From positions 35,459-99,458 of the forward strand of contig CAYLMK010000020.1 of NCBI GenBank assembly GCA_964384945.1: 64,000 nt of DNA, given 5' to 3'. The notes below the pieces were generated by a model. That model worked only from the letters and a program-made list of their open reading frames with translations, had not been told where the DNA came from and did not search any database. A program made the position numbers and the translations under genes. The DNA comes from S015-6 sp964384945 (GTDB taxonomy: Bacteria; Desulfobacterota; DSWW01). Positions 49,634 to 59,076 of this stretch are shown here, one piece after another; position 1 is the stretch's first letter; each line of letters begins with the position of its first letter.

Positions 49634-50419
49634 ATGAGGTTCCTTGGCGTCATCCCCGCCCGGTACGCCTCCACCCGGTTTCCCGGCAAGCCGCTCGCCG
49701 ACATCGCCGGGAAGAAGATGATCCAGCGGGTCTATGAGCGGGCCGCCGGCTCGCTGGAGGATGTCTGGGTCGCCACGGACGACGTCCGGATCGAGGCGGC
49801 CGTGAAGGGCTTCGGCGGCAGGGTGGTGATGACCTCCGGGGCCTGCCCGAGCGGCACGCACCGCTGCAGAGAGGCCGCGGAGAAGATCGAGGCGGCCGCG
49901 AAGAGGTCGTTCGATGTGATCATCAACATCCAGGGCGACGAGCCCCTTCTGCACCCGGAGATGATCGACAAATTGAAGTCCTGCTTCGAGGATGGAACGG
50001 CCGACATCGCGACCTTGGTGAACCCGGTGATCGAGGCAGAAGAGATCTTCAACCCGAGCGAGGTGAAGGTGGCCTTCGACCTGCAAGGGCATGCGCTCTA
50101 CTTCAGCCGTTCGCCCATTCCCTACGTCATGGCCGTCGCAAAGGAGGAGTGGCTCGGGCGTCACACCTTCTACAAGCATGTGGGGATCTATGCCTACAGA
50201 CGGGAGGTTCTCGAGGCCGTCACGAGGCTGGAGGCCTCCCCCCTGGAGACCGCCGAGCGTCTCGAACAGAACCGCTGGCTCGAAAACGGGTACAGGATCA
50301 AGGTCGAGATCACCCGCCGCGAGAGCGTCCCCGTCGACACGCCCGAGGACCTGGAGCGTGTTCAAAGGCTGTTCGAAAAGGACCTTCTTTCCCGGCCCGT
50401 CGGACCGTCGAAAACGTGA
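49634..50419 (+). CDS. kdsB: CMP-Kdo (or CMP-8-amino-Kdo) synthetase
   Basis: A 261-residue cytidylyltransferase: VIPARYASTRFPGKPLADI near 5-23, VWVATDD near 45, SGTHRCREA near 74 and NIQGDEPLL near 98. It activates Kdo with CTP for transfer to lipid A. In amino-Kdo producers the KdsB partner prefers the amino sugar; the neighbours suggest that here. ATG 49634 follows a GGAGG. Its stop overlaps the GTG start of the next gene. Confidence 0.9.
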   Translation: MRFLGVIPARYASTRFPGKPLADIAGKKMIQRVYERAAGSLEDVWVATDDVRIEAAVKGFGGRVVMTSGACPSGTHRCREAAEKIEAAAKRSFDVIINIQGDEPLLHPEMIDKLKSCFEDGTADIATLVNPVIEAEEIFNPSEVKVAFDLQGHALYFSRSPIPYVMAVAKEEWLGRHTFYKHVGIYAYRREVLEAVTRLEASPLETAERLEQNRWLENGYRIKVEITRRESVPVDTPEDLERVQRLFEKDLLSRPVGPSKT

Positions 50420-51705
50420 GCCTTTTCTACACACTCGCCATCCGCATCTTCGGCTTCCTGGTATGGGCCGCCGCCCCCTTCCGGCGGAGCGCCAGGCTGT
50501 GGGTCGACGGCCGGAGGGGCTGGCACCGCAGGCTGAAAGAGGCGATGCGGGGGAAGGAGAACCCGGTCTGGTTTCATGCCGCCTCCCTGGGCGAGTTCGA
50601 GCAGGGCCGCCCCATCATCGAAAGGGTGCGCGAGGCCTACCCGGAGATTCCGATCCTTCTGACCTTTTTCTCGCCCTCCGGATACGAGGTCCGAAAGCAC
50701 TTCGAAGCAGTGGACCATGTGCACTACCTGCCCCTGGACACGCCAGGAAACGCCAGAAGGTTTCTCGACGCGGTGCGGCCGAAACTCGCCGTCTTCATCC
50801 GTTACGAATACTGGTACAACTTGCTGTGGGCCATGTTCCGGCGCGGCATCCCCGTCGTCATGGTCTCTTCGATCTTTCGAAAAGACCAGATCTTCTTCAA
50901 GCCTTACGGAAGCTGGACCCGGAACGCCCTCCGGCGGATCTCCCGCTTTTTCGTCCAGAACGAGGAGAGCCTGGCTCTCCTCGAGGCAATCGGGGTCGAA
51001 AACAAGGAAATGAGCGGCGACACCCGGTTCGACCGGGTATGGGCCGCCGCTCAGGAGAAGAGGGACTTCCCTGTCGTGGAGCGGTTCCTGTCGGGCAGGA
51101 AGTGCCTGATGGCGGGAAGCACCTGGCCCTTCGACGACCGGCTCCTGAAGGAGATCGTTCCCGAATTCCCGGATCTCAAGTTCGTGATCGTGCCCCACCA
51201 CGTGGATGAGGCCAACATCCGCAGGGTCATGGCTCTCTACGGCGGCCAGGCGGCCCTGTACAGCCGGGGAGGGGACCAGGGGCTGGAAGAGAGACAGGTG
51301 CTCGTGGTGGACACGATCGGCATGCTCACCCACCTCTACCGCCTCGCGGATCTCGCCTACGTCGGTGACGGCTTCGGCGCCGGGATCCACAGCATCATGG
51401 AGCCCGCCGCGTTCGGCATGCCGATCTTCTTCGGGCCGAACTACCGCAACTTTCAGGAGGCGGTCGATCTGGTGGCTCGGGGCGGCGCGTTTGCCGTCGG
51501 AGGCCGCGACGATCTGGTCGAGGGCATCCGGCGGTTCGCCGGAGACGAGGAAGCGAGACGGGCGGCGGCCCGGATCTGCCGGGAATATATCGAAGAGAAG
51601 AGGGGGGCCACGGACCGGGTCATGAGGGGCCTGGTCAGGTTCCTCGGCGAGCCGAGGTCGACAGAGGGGGTCAGGGGTCAGGGAGCAGGGACGCTGGGTC
51701 CGTAA
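50416..51705 (+). CDS. 3-deoxy-D-manno-octulosonic acid transferase 2
   Basis: A 429-residue second GT30 enzyme. It has an N-terminal hydrophobic stretch, HAASLGEFEQGRPII near 53, EYWYNLLWAMFRRGIP near 131, SGDTRFDR near 200 and an EPAAFGMPIFFGP donor region near 333. The GTG start overlaps the kdsB stop (50417-50419). Two different Kdo transferases in one operon with KdnA/KdnB suggest one may handle 8-amino-Kdo. The last about 12 codons coincide with a 7-bp repeat tract (51667-51701), so the native tail may have been altered. Confidence 0.85.
   Translation: MSLFYTLAIRIFGFLVWAAAPFRRSARLWVDGRRGWHRRLKEAMRGKENPVWFHAASLGEFEQGRPIIERVREAYPEIPILLTFFSPSGYEVRKHFEAVDHVHYLPLDTPGNARRFLDAVRPKLAVFIRYEYWYNLLWAMFRRGIPVVMVSSIFRKDQIFFKPYGSWTRNALRRISRFFVQNEESLALLEAIGVENKEMSGDTRFDRVWAAAQEKRDFPVVERFLSGRKCLMAGSTWPFDDRLLKEIVPEFPDLKFVIVPHHVDEANIRRVMALYGGQAALYSRGGDQGLEERQVLVVDTIGMLTHLYRLADLAYVGDGFGAGIHSIMEPAAFGMPIFFGPNYRNFQEAVDLVARGGAFAVGGRDDLVEGIRRFAGDEEARRAAARICREYIEEKRGATDRVMRGLVRFLGEPRSTEGVRGQGAGTLGP
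51667..51701 (+). repeat. Short tandem 7-mer tract at the end of the second Kdo transferase gene
   Basis: Consecutive 7-mers GGGGTCA, GGGGTCA, GGGAGCA, GGGACGC, TGGGTCC form the last codons before the stop. The period equals that of the intergenic hairpin repeats. Confidence 0.5.
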
Positions 51706-51768
51706 ACGAAAGGCGGGGCATCCATGACCGCCATGCCGGCAAAGGAAGGAATCCAGGGAGGCAAGGAG

Positions 51769-51813
51769 ACCGGATTCCGGGTCAAGCCCGGCATGACAAG
51801 CAACGTAAAGGGA
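51769..51813 (+). repeat. Dispersed 45-bp intergenic repeat, copy 2
   Basis: Matches 3182-3226 at 39 of 45 positions. Here CCGGG-TCAAG-CCCGG forms a perfect 5-bp hairpin. It lies between the second Kdo transferase gene and ligA. Confidence 0.6.
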
Positions 51814-51904
51814 TGGGTGACCCGGCACACGGGTCCCGTTTGGTTTCATTCCACGATCTTGCATGGGCCTCTGAAAAAGAATCGTGACTTGACAGGATCC
51901 TCAC

Positions 51905-53920
51905 ATGCCGGCACCTGACAGGAAGACGCTCGAAAGATTGCAGCGGCTGCGGGACGAGATCAACCGTCACAACCACGCCTACTACGTGCTCGACAACCCG
52001 GAGGTCTCGGACGCCGAGTATGACCGGCTCTTCGACGAGCTCGCGGCCCTGGAGGAGGCCCATCCGGAACTCGTGACGCCCGATTCCCCCACGCAGAGGG
52101 TGGGGGCGGCGCCCCTCGATGCCTTCGAGACGGTCAGGCACAGCCTTCCCATGCTGAGCCTGAACAAGGCCACCTCCGAGGCGGAGTTTCTGGACTTCCA
52201 CCGCAGGGTGCGGGAGCTTTCGGGGCTGAAGGAAGAGGAGATTCAGTACGCGGTCGAGCCGAAATTCGACGGGCTCGCGGTGGAGCTGGTCTACCGGGAC
52301 GGCGTGTTTCAGCAGGGCTCGACGAGAGGCGACGGGGTCGTCGGAGAGGATGTGACCTTGAATCTGCGGACCGTCAAGTCGATTCCCCTGCGGCTTCTCG
52401 GCAGGTCGGTTCCCCGTCTCATCGAGGTCCGCGGCGAGGTCATCATGACCAAGGAGGACTTCGCCCGGCTGAACCGGGACAGGGAGGCGTCGGGGCAGCC
52501 CCTGTTCGCCAACCCGCGAAACGCGGCGGCCGGGTCGGTCCGGCAGCTCGATCCGAGAATCACGAGCGGCCGGCCCTTGAGCCTGTTTGCCTACGGGACC
52601 GGAAGGGTGGAGGGAGAGAATCTGGCCCGCCACTGGGACAGCCTCCAGCGCTTGAAGGATCTCGGGTTCCGGATCAGCGAGGATGCGCGCCTGTGCGGAA
52701 GCGCGGGCGAGGTGATCGAATACCACCGGCAGGTGCTCGGCCGGCGGGACGGGCTGCCTTACGAGATCGACGGCATCGTGATCAAGGTCGATGATTTCTC
52801 GATCCAGCAGAGGTTGGGCGAGCTCTCCCGCAGCCCCCGCTGGGCCGTGGCGTGGAAGTTTCCGGCCCAGCAGGAGCACACGCGCGTGCGGGACATCATT
52901 GTGAGCGTGGGACGGACCGGCGCGCTGACGCCCGTGGCGATCCTGGAGCCGGTGCGGGTGGGAGGCGTGGAGGTGAGCCGGGCCTCCCTGCACAACGAGG
53001 ACGAGGTGAGAAAGAAGGATGTCCGGATCGGGGACACCGTCGTCGTGCAGCGGGCGGGCGATGTGATCCCGGAGGTGGTGAAGGTCATCGAAGCGAAACG
53101 GACCGGAAACGAGAGGCCGTTCGCCATGCCGGAGAACTGTCCGGTCTGCGGGTCCAGGGTGGAGCGGCCCGAGGGGGAGGCCATCCATCGCTGTACCGGC
53201 TTTTCCTGCCCTGCCCGGATCAAGGAGAATCTGGCCCATTTCGTGTCCAAGGGCGCCATGAACGTGGACGGCCTGGGCCGTAGGCTCCTCGAACAGATGG
53301 CGGACAAGGGCATCATCGAGGATCCGGCCGACCTGTACTATCTGACAAAAGAAGACCTCATGAAGATGGACAGGATGGGCGACAAGCTCGCCGAGAACCT
53401 GCTCCGTGCCATCGCCGAGAGCAGAACCCCGAGCCTGGCCAACCTGATTTACGCCCTGGGCATCCGGAACGTGGGCACGCACCTGGCCGGCGTGCTGGCC
53501 CGACACTTCCGGTCGATCGACAGGCTGGCGGATGAGAGCGTCGAAGGGCTGACCCAGGTGCATGAGGTGGGGCCCATCGTGGCGCAAAGCCTGTACAATT
53601 TCTTTCACAACCCGAAGAACCTCGAGATCCTCGAGAAGCTGAAGCGCGGGGGCGTGCGGTTTCCGGTGGAGGGGGAACGCATCGCGGAGGCCCCGCTGGC
53701 CGGAAAGACCTTTGTCCTGACCGGAGGATTGGATACGCTCACCCGGGACGAGGCCCGCCGGCGCATCGAGGAGCGGGGCGGCAGGGTCGCCTCCACGGTG
53801 AGCAAGAAGACGGACTTCGTGGTCGTGGGCAGGGACCCTGGCTCCAAGCTCGATGCGGCCCGAAAACTCGGGGTCAGGATCCTGAACGAGGACGAATTCA
53901 AAAAGATGGTTGGAAGGTAG
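51905..53920 (+). CDS. ligA: NAD-dependent DNA ligase
   Basis: A 671-residue LigA of full length. The Ia domain (YYVLDNPEVSDAEYD near 22-36) is followed by the adenylation site with catalytic Lys in EPKFDGLAVEL near 118, the OB fold, the four-Cys zinc finger (CPVCG near 414 and CTGFSCPARI near 430), helix-hairpin-helix repeats and a C-terminal BRCT domain (about 590-671, GKTFVLTGGL). It seals nicks in replication and repair using NAD+. Housekeeping gene; separated from the Kdo operon by 199 bp with a repeat. Confidence 0.96.
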   Translation: MPAPDRKTLERLQRLRDEINRHNHAYYVLDNPEVSDAEYDRLFDELAALEEAHPELVTPDSPTQRVGAAPLDAFETVRHSLPMLSLNKATSEAEFLDFHRRVRELSGLKEEEIQYAVEPKFDGLAVELVYRDGVFQQGSTRGDGVVGEDVTLNLRTVKSIPLRLLGRSVPRLIEVRGEVIMTKEDFARLNRDREASGQPLFANPRNAAAGSVRQLDPRITSGRPLSLFAYGTGRVEGENLARHWDSLQRLKDLGFRISEDARLCGSAGEVIEYHRQVLGRRDGLPYEIDGIVIKVDDFSIQQRLGELSRSPRWAVAWKFPAQQEHTRVRDIIVSVGRTGALTPVAILEPVRVGGVEVSRASLHNEDEVRKKDVRIGDTVVVQRAGDVIPEVVKVIEAKRTGNERPFAMPENCPVCGSRVERPEGEAIHRCTGFSCPARIKENLAHFVSKGAMNVDGLGRRLLEQMADKGIIEDPADLYYLTKEDLMKMDRMGDKLAENLLRAIAESRTPSLANLIYALGIRNVGTHLAGVLARHFRSIDRLADESVEGLTQVHEVGPIVAQSLYNFFHNPKNLEILEKLKRGGVRFPVEGERIAEAPLAGKTFVLTGGLDTLTRDEARRRIEERGGRVASTVSKKTDFVVVGRDPGSKLDAARKLGVRILNEDEFKKMVGR

Positions 53921-53931
53921 GGCGAAAACAT

Positions 53932-54489
53932 ATGGCGGAGCACGTTTGCCCCTGGTGGATCGGCTATGTCCTCGTCAGCCCCCTGCGTCGGCTGTGGCAG
54001 GATCCTCGAAAGATCCTTGCCCCGTATGTCAAGCCGGGCATGGTCGCCCTGGATCTGGGCTGCGGGATGGGCTTCTTCAGCCTGGACATGGCCGCGATGG
54101 TGGGCGCAAAAGGCAAGGTCGTGTGCGTCGACCTGCAACCCAGGATGATCCGGGCCCTGGCGCGCCGGGCGACCCGCGCCGGCGTGATCGACCGCATCGA
54201 CCCTCGGGTCTGCGAAAGGAGCGGTCTCGGCCTGGAGGACCTGCACGGAAAGGTCGACTTCGCCCTGGCCTTCGCGCTCGTGCACGAGGTGCCGGACCCG
54301 GAGGCCTTCTTCCGGCAGATTCGCGCGGCCCTGCGGCCCGGGGGCGCTTGCCTGGTCGCCGAGCCCAAGGGGCATGTCTCGGAGAGGCGGTTCGAGGAGA
54401 CGATCGCCGCGGCGAACAGGGCCGGCCTCGAGCCCGGCGAAAGGCCCGGGATCCGAAGGACCCGCGCCGCGCTGCTCACCCCGGCCTGA
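53932..54489 (+). CDS. Class I SAM-dependent methyltransferase
   Basis: A 185-residue methyltransferase: SAM motif I VALDLGCGMGFFS near 38-50, CVDLQPRMI near 64, and a post-motif FALAFALVHEVPDPEAFF near 107-124. Length and pattern fit UbiE-like small methyltransferases. Substrate unknown. Starts 11 bp after the ligA stop, probably co-transcribed with ligA and with the DUF362 gene downstream. Confidence 0.82.
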   Translation: MAEHVCPWWIGYVLVSPLRRLWQDPRKILAPYVKPGMVALDLGCGMGFFSLDMAAMVGAKGKVVCVDLQPRMIRALARRATRAGVIDRIDPRVCERSGLGLEDLHGKVDFALAFALVHEVPDPEAFFRQIRAALRPGGACLVAEPKGHVSERRFEETIAAANRAGLEPGERPGIRRTRAALLTPA

Positions 54490-54522
54490 GATTCCTGGGA
54501 GCTGACGGGAGGAAGTCACATC

Positions 54523-55845
54523 ATGCGCAAGCCCATCGTCGCCGTCGTCCGCTACGAAAGACCCCTCGAGTCGGTCCGGCGGGCCGTGGATCTGGCCGCC
54601 GGGCTGGACAGCCTTCCTGCCCGCGCGAAGGTCTTCGTGAAGCCCAATATCATCTACTGGACGCGCAAGACCGTCTTCCCCAAGTACGGCGTGATCACCA
54701 CCTCGCGCGTGGTCGAGGATGCGGTGGCCCTGCTCAAGGAGCGCGGCGTGGAGGACATCACGATCGGAGAGGGGTTGGTCACGCTCAGCCCCAAAGACAG
54801 GGAGACCCCGGCGCACGCCTTCGAGACGCTCGGCTACAACCGGCTCGCCGGGCGCTACGGTGTCAAGGTGCTCGACCTTCACCAGCGGCCGTTCGAGAAG
54901 GTGGACCTGGGCGGCGGCGTGACCCTCGCCTTCAACGCCGATTTCCTGGCGAGCGATTTCCTCGTCAATCTCCCGGTGCTCAAGTGCCATGCGCAGACGA
55001 TCGTAAGCCTCGGCATCAAGAACCTGAAGGGCCTGATCGACATCCCGTCCCGCAAGAAATGCCACAGCGGCGACCCGCAGAGGGATCTCCACTACATGGT
55101 CGGCAAGCTCGCCAACCGAATCCCTCCCTCCCTGACGATCCTGGACGGCATCTACACGAACGAGCGGGGCCCGCTCTTCGACGGCTCCGCGAGGCGGACC
55201 GACGTGCTGGTCGCCTCCTCGGACATGCTGGCCGCGGACATGGCGGGCGCGCAGATCCTGGGCTACGCCCCGTCCGAGATCCCCCATCTCGTGCACGCGG
55301 CCCGGGACCAGGGCCGGTCCCTGGACCCTTCCGGGATCGAACTGCGGGGAGAGGCGATCGCGGATTTCGCCCGCCGACACGAGCACGCGTTCCCGTACAA
55401 CGAGGACGGCACGCTCCCCCTGCCCATGGACAAGATGGGCGTCAAGGGGCTTTCCTACCGGAAGTACGATCTTTCCCTGTGCACCTACTGTTCGCCCGTC
55501 AACGGCGTGGTCCTCTGGAGCATCGCCAAGGCCTGGAAGGGCAAGCCCTGGGACGGCGTGGAGATCCTGACCGGCAAGACCATGAAGCCCACGCCCGGCA
55601 TGAAGAAGACGATCCTGCTCGGGAAATGCATGGTTCAGGCGAACAAGGGCCATCCCGACATCCGGGAGATGATTGCCGTCAAGGGGTGCCCGCCGTCGCC
55701 CCGGGAGATCGTCGAGGCGCTCCGCAAGGCCGGGATCGAGGTGGACCCGGCCCATCTCGAGGGGATCGAGACCTATCCGGGGATGTTCATGCGGAGGTAC
55801 GAGAAGCGGCCCGAGTTTCAGGAGTCCTTCTATCGAATCGAGTAG
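54523..55845 (+). CDS. DUF362-family protein
   Basis: A 440-residue DUF362 protein: KVFVKPNIIYW near 36-46, then VVEDAVALLKERG, DFLVNLPVLKCHAQTIVSLGIKNLKG near 145-170, and LADMAG-type Asp region near 225. Scattered Cys (CTYCSP near 322, GKCMVQ near 368, KGCPPS near 383) suggest metal or Fe-S binding. The family is widespread in anaerobes and has no settled reaction. Follows the methyltransferase gene with a GGAGG site. Confidence 0.78.
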   Translation: MRKPIVAVVRYERPLESVRRAVDLAAGLDSLPARAKVFVKPNIIYWTRKTVFPKYGVITTSRVVEDAVALLKERGVEDITIGEGLVTLSPKDRETPAHAFETLGYNRLAGRYGVKVLDLHQRPFEKVDLGGGVTLAFNADFLASDFLVNLPVLKCHAQTIVSLGIKNLKGLIDIPSRKKCHSGDPQRDLHYMVGKLANRIPPSLTILDGIYTNERGPLFDGSARRTDVLVASSDMLAADMAGAQILGYAPSEIPHLVHAARDQGRSLDPSGIELRGEAIADFARRHEHAFPYNEDGTLPLPMDKMGVKGLSYRKYDLSLCTYCSPVNGVVLWSIAKAWKGKPWDGVEILTGKTMKPTPGMKKTILLGKCMVQANKGHPDIREMIAVKGCPPSPREIVEALRKAGIEVDPAHLEGIETYPGMFMRRYEKRPEFQESFYRIE

Positions 55846-55933
55846 CGGGTCGTTCTTGAAGGGTCCGCGATGCTTCCCTTGATACAAGACGGCCTTTGCG
55901 GGTTTGTCCCTCGGCCGGCCGTGAAAGATCCCG

Positions 55934-55963
55934 TTGACAGGAGACGGGTCGGCTTTCTATATT
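55934..55963 (+). promoter_or_regulatory. Strong sigma-70-type promoter of the SYLF gene
   Basis: TTGACA (55934-55939) and TATATT (55958-55963), 18 nt apart, are a near-consensus promoter about 80 bp upstream of the SYLF-protein ATG. The 55846-56043 gap holds nothing else recognisable. Confidence 0.7.
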
Positions 55964-56043
55964 CGTGCCCACGTGAAGATGGAGCCTGGAGACCGTCCCT
56001 TGCCGGATGGCAAGAATCCAAACATGAGATGAGGTGACAAACC

Positions 56044-56598
56044 ATGAAGACCTTCAGAAGAGTACGGGGGTTTGTCGGCGTACTGACGGCAGCCCTGTTC
56101 GTCCTGGCCGCGTCGCCCTGCATGGGCGGAGGCGTGGACAAGGAATTCGAAGGCCAGGTCCGGCAGACGATCGATCTCTTCAAGAAGACGGATCCGGGAA
56201 TGAAGGAATTCTTCAACAAGGCAAGCGGATATGCCGTCTTTCCGACCGTGGGCAAGGGCGGCGTCGGGCTCGGGGTCGGCCGGGGCAAGGGCCTGGTCTT
56301 CGAGGGCGGCCGGCTGATGGGAGAGGTCAAGCTGACCCAGGTCACCATCGGCGCCCAACTCGGCGGGCAGACCTACTCCGAGGTGGTCTTTCTGGAGAGC
56401 CCGGAGACCATGAAGAGCTTCAAGGAAGGAGACTTCGCCCTGAGCGCCCAGGCCAGCGCCACGGCTGCGGCCGCAGGTGCGGCGGCGAACGCCAAGTACA
56501 AGCAGGGGGTCGCCGTCTTCACCATGGCCACGGGCGGCCTCATGTACGAGGCCAGCGTGGGAGGCCAGAAGTTCAACTTCACCCCGCTGGGCAAGTAG
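56044..56598 (+). CDS. SYLF-domain (Ysc84-type) exported protein
   Basis: A 184-residue protein with a signal peptide (about 1-29) and a SYLF domain: AFFNKASGYAVFPTVGKGG-like stretch near 58-76 and GKGLVFEGGRLMGEVKLTQ near 85, ending with YEASVGGQKFNFTPLGK. SYLF domains bind phosphoinositides or other lipids in eukaryotes; in bacteria they are exported proteins of unknown role. It has its own promoter and stands alone. Confidence 0.85.
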   Translation: MKTFRRVRGFVGVLTAALFVLAASPCMGGGVDKEFEGQVRQTIDLFKKTDPGMKEFFNKASGYAVFPTVGKGGVGLGVGRGKGLVFEGGRLMGEVKLTQVTIGAQLGGQTYSEVVFLESPETMKSFKEGDFALSAQASATAAAAGAAANAKYKQGVAVFTMATGGLMYEASVGGQKFNFTPLGK

Positions 56599-56729
56599 GC
56601 CCGCCGCCTTCGTGGGGCGGGAGCGGTCTTCCTCACGCCGACTCTCAGCGGCCCTGCTGAGGCTCTCTGGCAGGCTGAGCGTTGGGAAGTCCCAACGCCC
56701 GATGGACTCCGAGAAACGGATGTGGATGC

Positions 56730-58106
56730 TCAGCGGCAGCCGACCCCATGCTTTTGAGAGAGCCCGTTCCCCTGCGACGCGCCGTCCCGAACGAGGCTGC
56801 CCGCGTAGTAGAGGGGCACAAAGACGAGCCTCTCGTCCGGCAGCTCGTCATACGGGCCCGTCGAGAGAACGAAACCCTTCGGGCAGTTCGGGAATGTGCG
56901 CAACAGAAGATGCAGGCTGCGCAGGCGGCCTGACGGGCCGCTTTTCACTTCGATCGGGAGGATCCGCCCGCCTGTCACGGCCAGGAAATCGACCTCGGCC
57001 GTGCTGCTCTTGGCCTCACGCGCCCAATAATACAGCGCCTCCTGTCCGCCTGCCGAGAGCTCCTGGCCCACGAACTGCTCGGCCATGGCTCCCTCGTATA
57101 CATCGAGCAGGTCCTTCTTCGCGTACTCCGAGGGTACATGCATCCCGCACAGATGCTGCATCAGTCCGATATCCACCAAGAGGGCCTTGAACCTCTTCTG
57201 GGAGGCCGAGGCGGCCAGGGGCAGGCCCGAGGGTGCGGCAGAGGGCACCCTGCGAACCACCTGGGCGAGGCAAAGCAGATCGAAGGCCTTCTTGATCGTC
57301 GAATTGGCAAACCCTTCCGCCAGGCGGGCGTATTTTACCTGCCGGCCGACATTCCTGGCCACGGAGACGAAGACGGCGTCCAGACAGCGCCTGTCCGAAT
57401 GAGGAGCGTATTTCGAGAAATCGTGCCGATAGGAATGCGCCAGTTCGGCCTGCACCTCGAAGGCCTCGGCCAACTTGCCCGTCCGGGCGAAAGTCAGTAC
57501 ACATTCCGGCATCCCGCCGACGAACATATACGAGCGGAGCTCCCCGAGCAGCATGTCGTGTACGGTTGCCGCCTGTCTGCAGGGCCGCCCCAGAACGACC
57601 TCGGCGGCGAGGTCCTTGCCCGTGGCGAGCAGAAACTCCGCAAAGGACATGGGCTGCATCGTCAGAAACTGAACCCGGCCGACGGGAAAGGAGATCCTGC
57701 CCATGGCGAACTCGAGCAGCGAGCCGGCGGCGATGACGTGAAGGTCCGGACACTCTTCGTAAAAATACCTGAGGGCCATGAGTGCCCGGGGGGCACTTTG
57801 AATCTCGTCGAGGAATAGCAGGTCCCTGCCGGGCACGATGCGCCGATTCAGAAGGAGTTCGAGTTCGGAGAGGACCCGCGAGGCGGCCAGGTCGCCGTCG
57901 AAGATCCGATGCCAGTCGGTGCGTTTCTCTAAATCCACATGGTGCACCCGGCCCTCGAAGTGGGTCCTCCCGAAATCGAGGACGGTCCACGTCTTCCCCA
58001 CCTGGCGTGCGCCCCTCAGAACCAGGGGCTTCCGTCGTGCCTGTTCTTTCCAATGAGCAAGCTCTGCGGTGAGGAAACGCTTCAATGCACACCTCACGTG
58101 AGGCAA
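56730..58106 (-). CDS. AAA ATPase with DUF4143 domain
   Basis: A 458-residue ATP-binding protein. Walker A GARQVGKTW is near residue 33, Walker B LLFLDEI near 95, followed by GSLLEFAMG near 128. The C-terminal DUF4143 part has the nuclease-like FLAVTGGRILPIEVKSG near 375-391. This archaeal/bacterial family is highly mobile and often variable between strains; function is undefined. It is transcribed against its neighbours and lies next to a broken PEGA/FGE-like gene, marking an accessory patch. Confidence 0.85.
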   Translation of the reverse strand: MPHVRCALKRFLTAELAHWKEQARRKPLVLRGARQVGKTWTVLDFGRTHFEGRVHHVDLEKRTDWHRIFDGDLAASRVLSELELLLNRRIVPGRDLLFLDEIQSAPRALMALRYFYEECPDLHVIAAGSLLEFAMGRISFPVGRVQFLTMQPMSFAEFLLATGKDLAAEVVLGRPCRQAATVHDMLLGELRSYMFVGGMPECVLTFARTGKLAEAFEVQAELAHSYRHDFSKYAPHSDRRCLDAVFVSVARNVGRQVKYARLAEGFANSTIKKAFDLLCLAQVVRRVPSAAPSGLPLAASASQKRFKALLVDIGLMQHLCGMHVPSEYAKKDLLDVYEGAMAEQFVGQELSAGGQEALYYWAREAKSSTAEVDFLAVTGGRILPIEVKSGPSGRLRSLHLLLRTFPNCPKGFVLSTGPYDELPDERLVFVPLYYAGSLVRDGASQGNGLSQKHGVGCR

Positions 58107-58247
58107 GGGCCTGGAGCGTATTCAGGCAGGATATCTCAAAAATACAAGGGTATTTTGTAACAAGTCATTCCATTTTGCAAGGCTTTTCTTTGAGAAACCG
58201 GGCAGAAGTGGAGGGACTTTGCAGAGAACGATTGCTGGCTTTATCAT

Positions 58248-59076
58248 CCCCCTCTGCCCGGGGCGCGGATCTGGCTGGACGGCAGGGACACGGGGAAGAG
58301 TGCGCTGGAGACCTTCGCGGCCGTGGCCGAGGGGAAGCGCACGGTGGAGGTCAGGCACGAGGGGCGGGCGGGCAAGGCGGAAATCACCGGCGGGGACGGG
58401 GAGGCCAAGACCGTGACGGTCGCGCTCAAGGAGGCGCCCGCCCCGGTCGCGCCCGCTCCGGCGCCTGCCGCCCCCAAGCCTGCCCCCGCCCGCCTCCGGG
58501 GCCGCGGCCCGGGGGTCCGGGGCGACCGAGGGGATGGTGCTGATCTCCGGGGTCACGTTCTGGATGGGCTGCGTGCCCGGGGACGACGAGTGCGACAGCG
58601 ACATGAAGCCCCGGCACCAGGTGACGGTGAGTTCCTTCTGGATGGATACCCACGAGGTGACCCAGGCGCGCTACAAGGGGGAGATGGGTAGGAATCCCAG
58701 CCGTTTCAAAGGGTGCGCCGATTGCCCGGTGGAGAGCATTACCTGGCACGAAGCCCGGGACAACTGCGCCAGGGTGGGCAAGCGCCTCCCCACCGAGGCG
58801 GAGTGGGAGTTCGCGGCTCGAGGGGGCAAGGAAGGGGAGGTGCGGCACGGCCCGCTGGAGGCCGTCGCCTGGTACTCGGGCAATTCGGGGGACAAAACGA
58901 ATCCGGTGGGCCGGAACCAGCCCAACGGGTACGGGCTTTACGACATGCTGGGCAACGTGTCTGAGTGGTGCTCGGACTGGTATGATGAGGGCTACTACGG
59001 CAAGAGCCCTTCCAGGGATCCGGCCGGCCCGGGGAGCGGTCGCGCCGCGAAAAGCGTAGCCAAGGGTTTTGTTTGA
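58248..59076 (+). pseudogene. Broken PEGA / formylglycine-generating-enzyme-like gene
   Basis: One frame encodes a PEGA-like repeat (ARIWLDGRDTGKSALETF, KRTVEVRHEG) and an Ala/Pro linker. Near 58500 the match shifts by one frame into an FGE/SUMF-type domain (MVLISGVTFWMGC, WMDTHEVTQARY, RLPTEAEWEFAARGG, YGLYDMLGNVSEWCSDWY). The domain stops at 59076 before the usual RGGSW end, replaced by AAKSVAKGFV. The 5' end has no start within the frame and seems deleted. The FGE segment alone (from 58534) has an open frame, but lacks its C-terminal core. The following 59077-59253 is AT-rich and empty. Confidence 0.7.

Noticed and set aside
51887..51905. TTGACA just upstream of ligA as its promoter -35
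   Set aside because: It lies fewer than 20 bp from the start codon, leaving no room for a -10 and transcription start.
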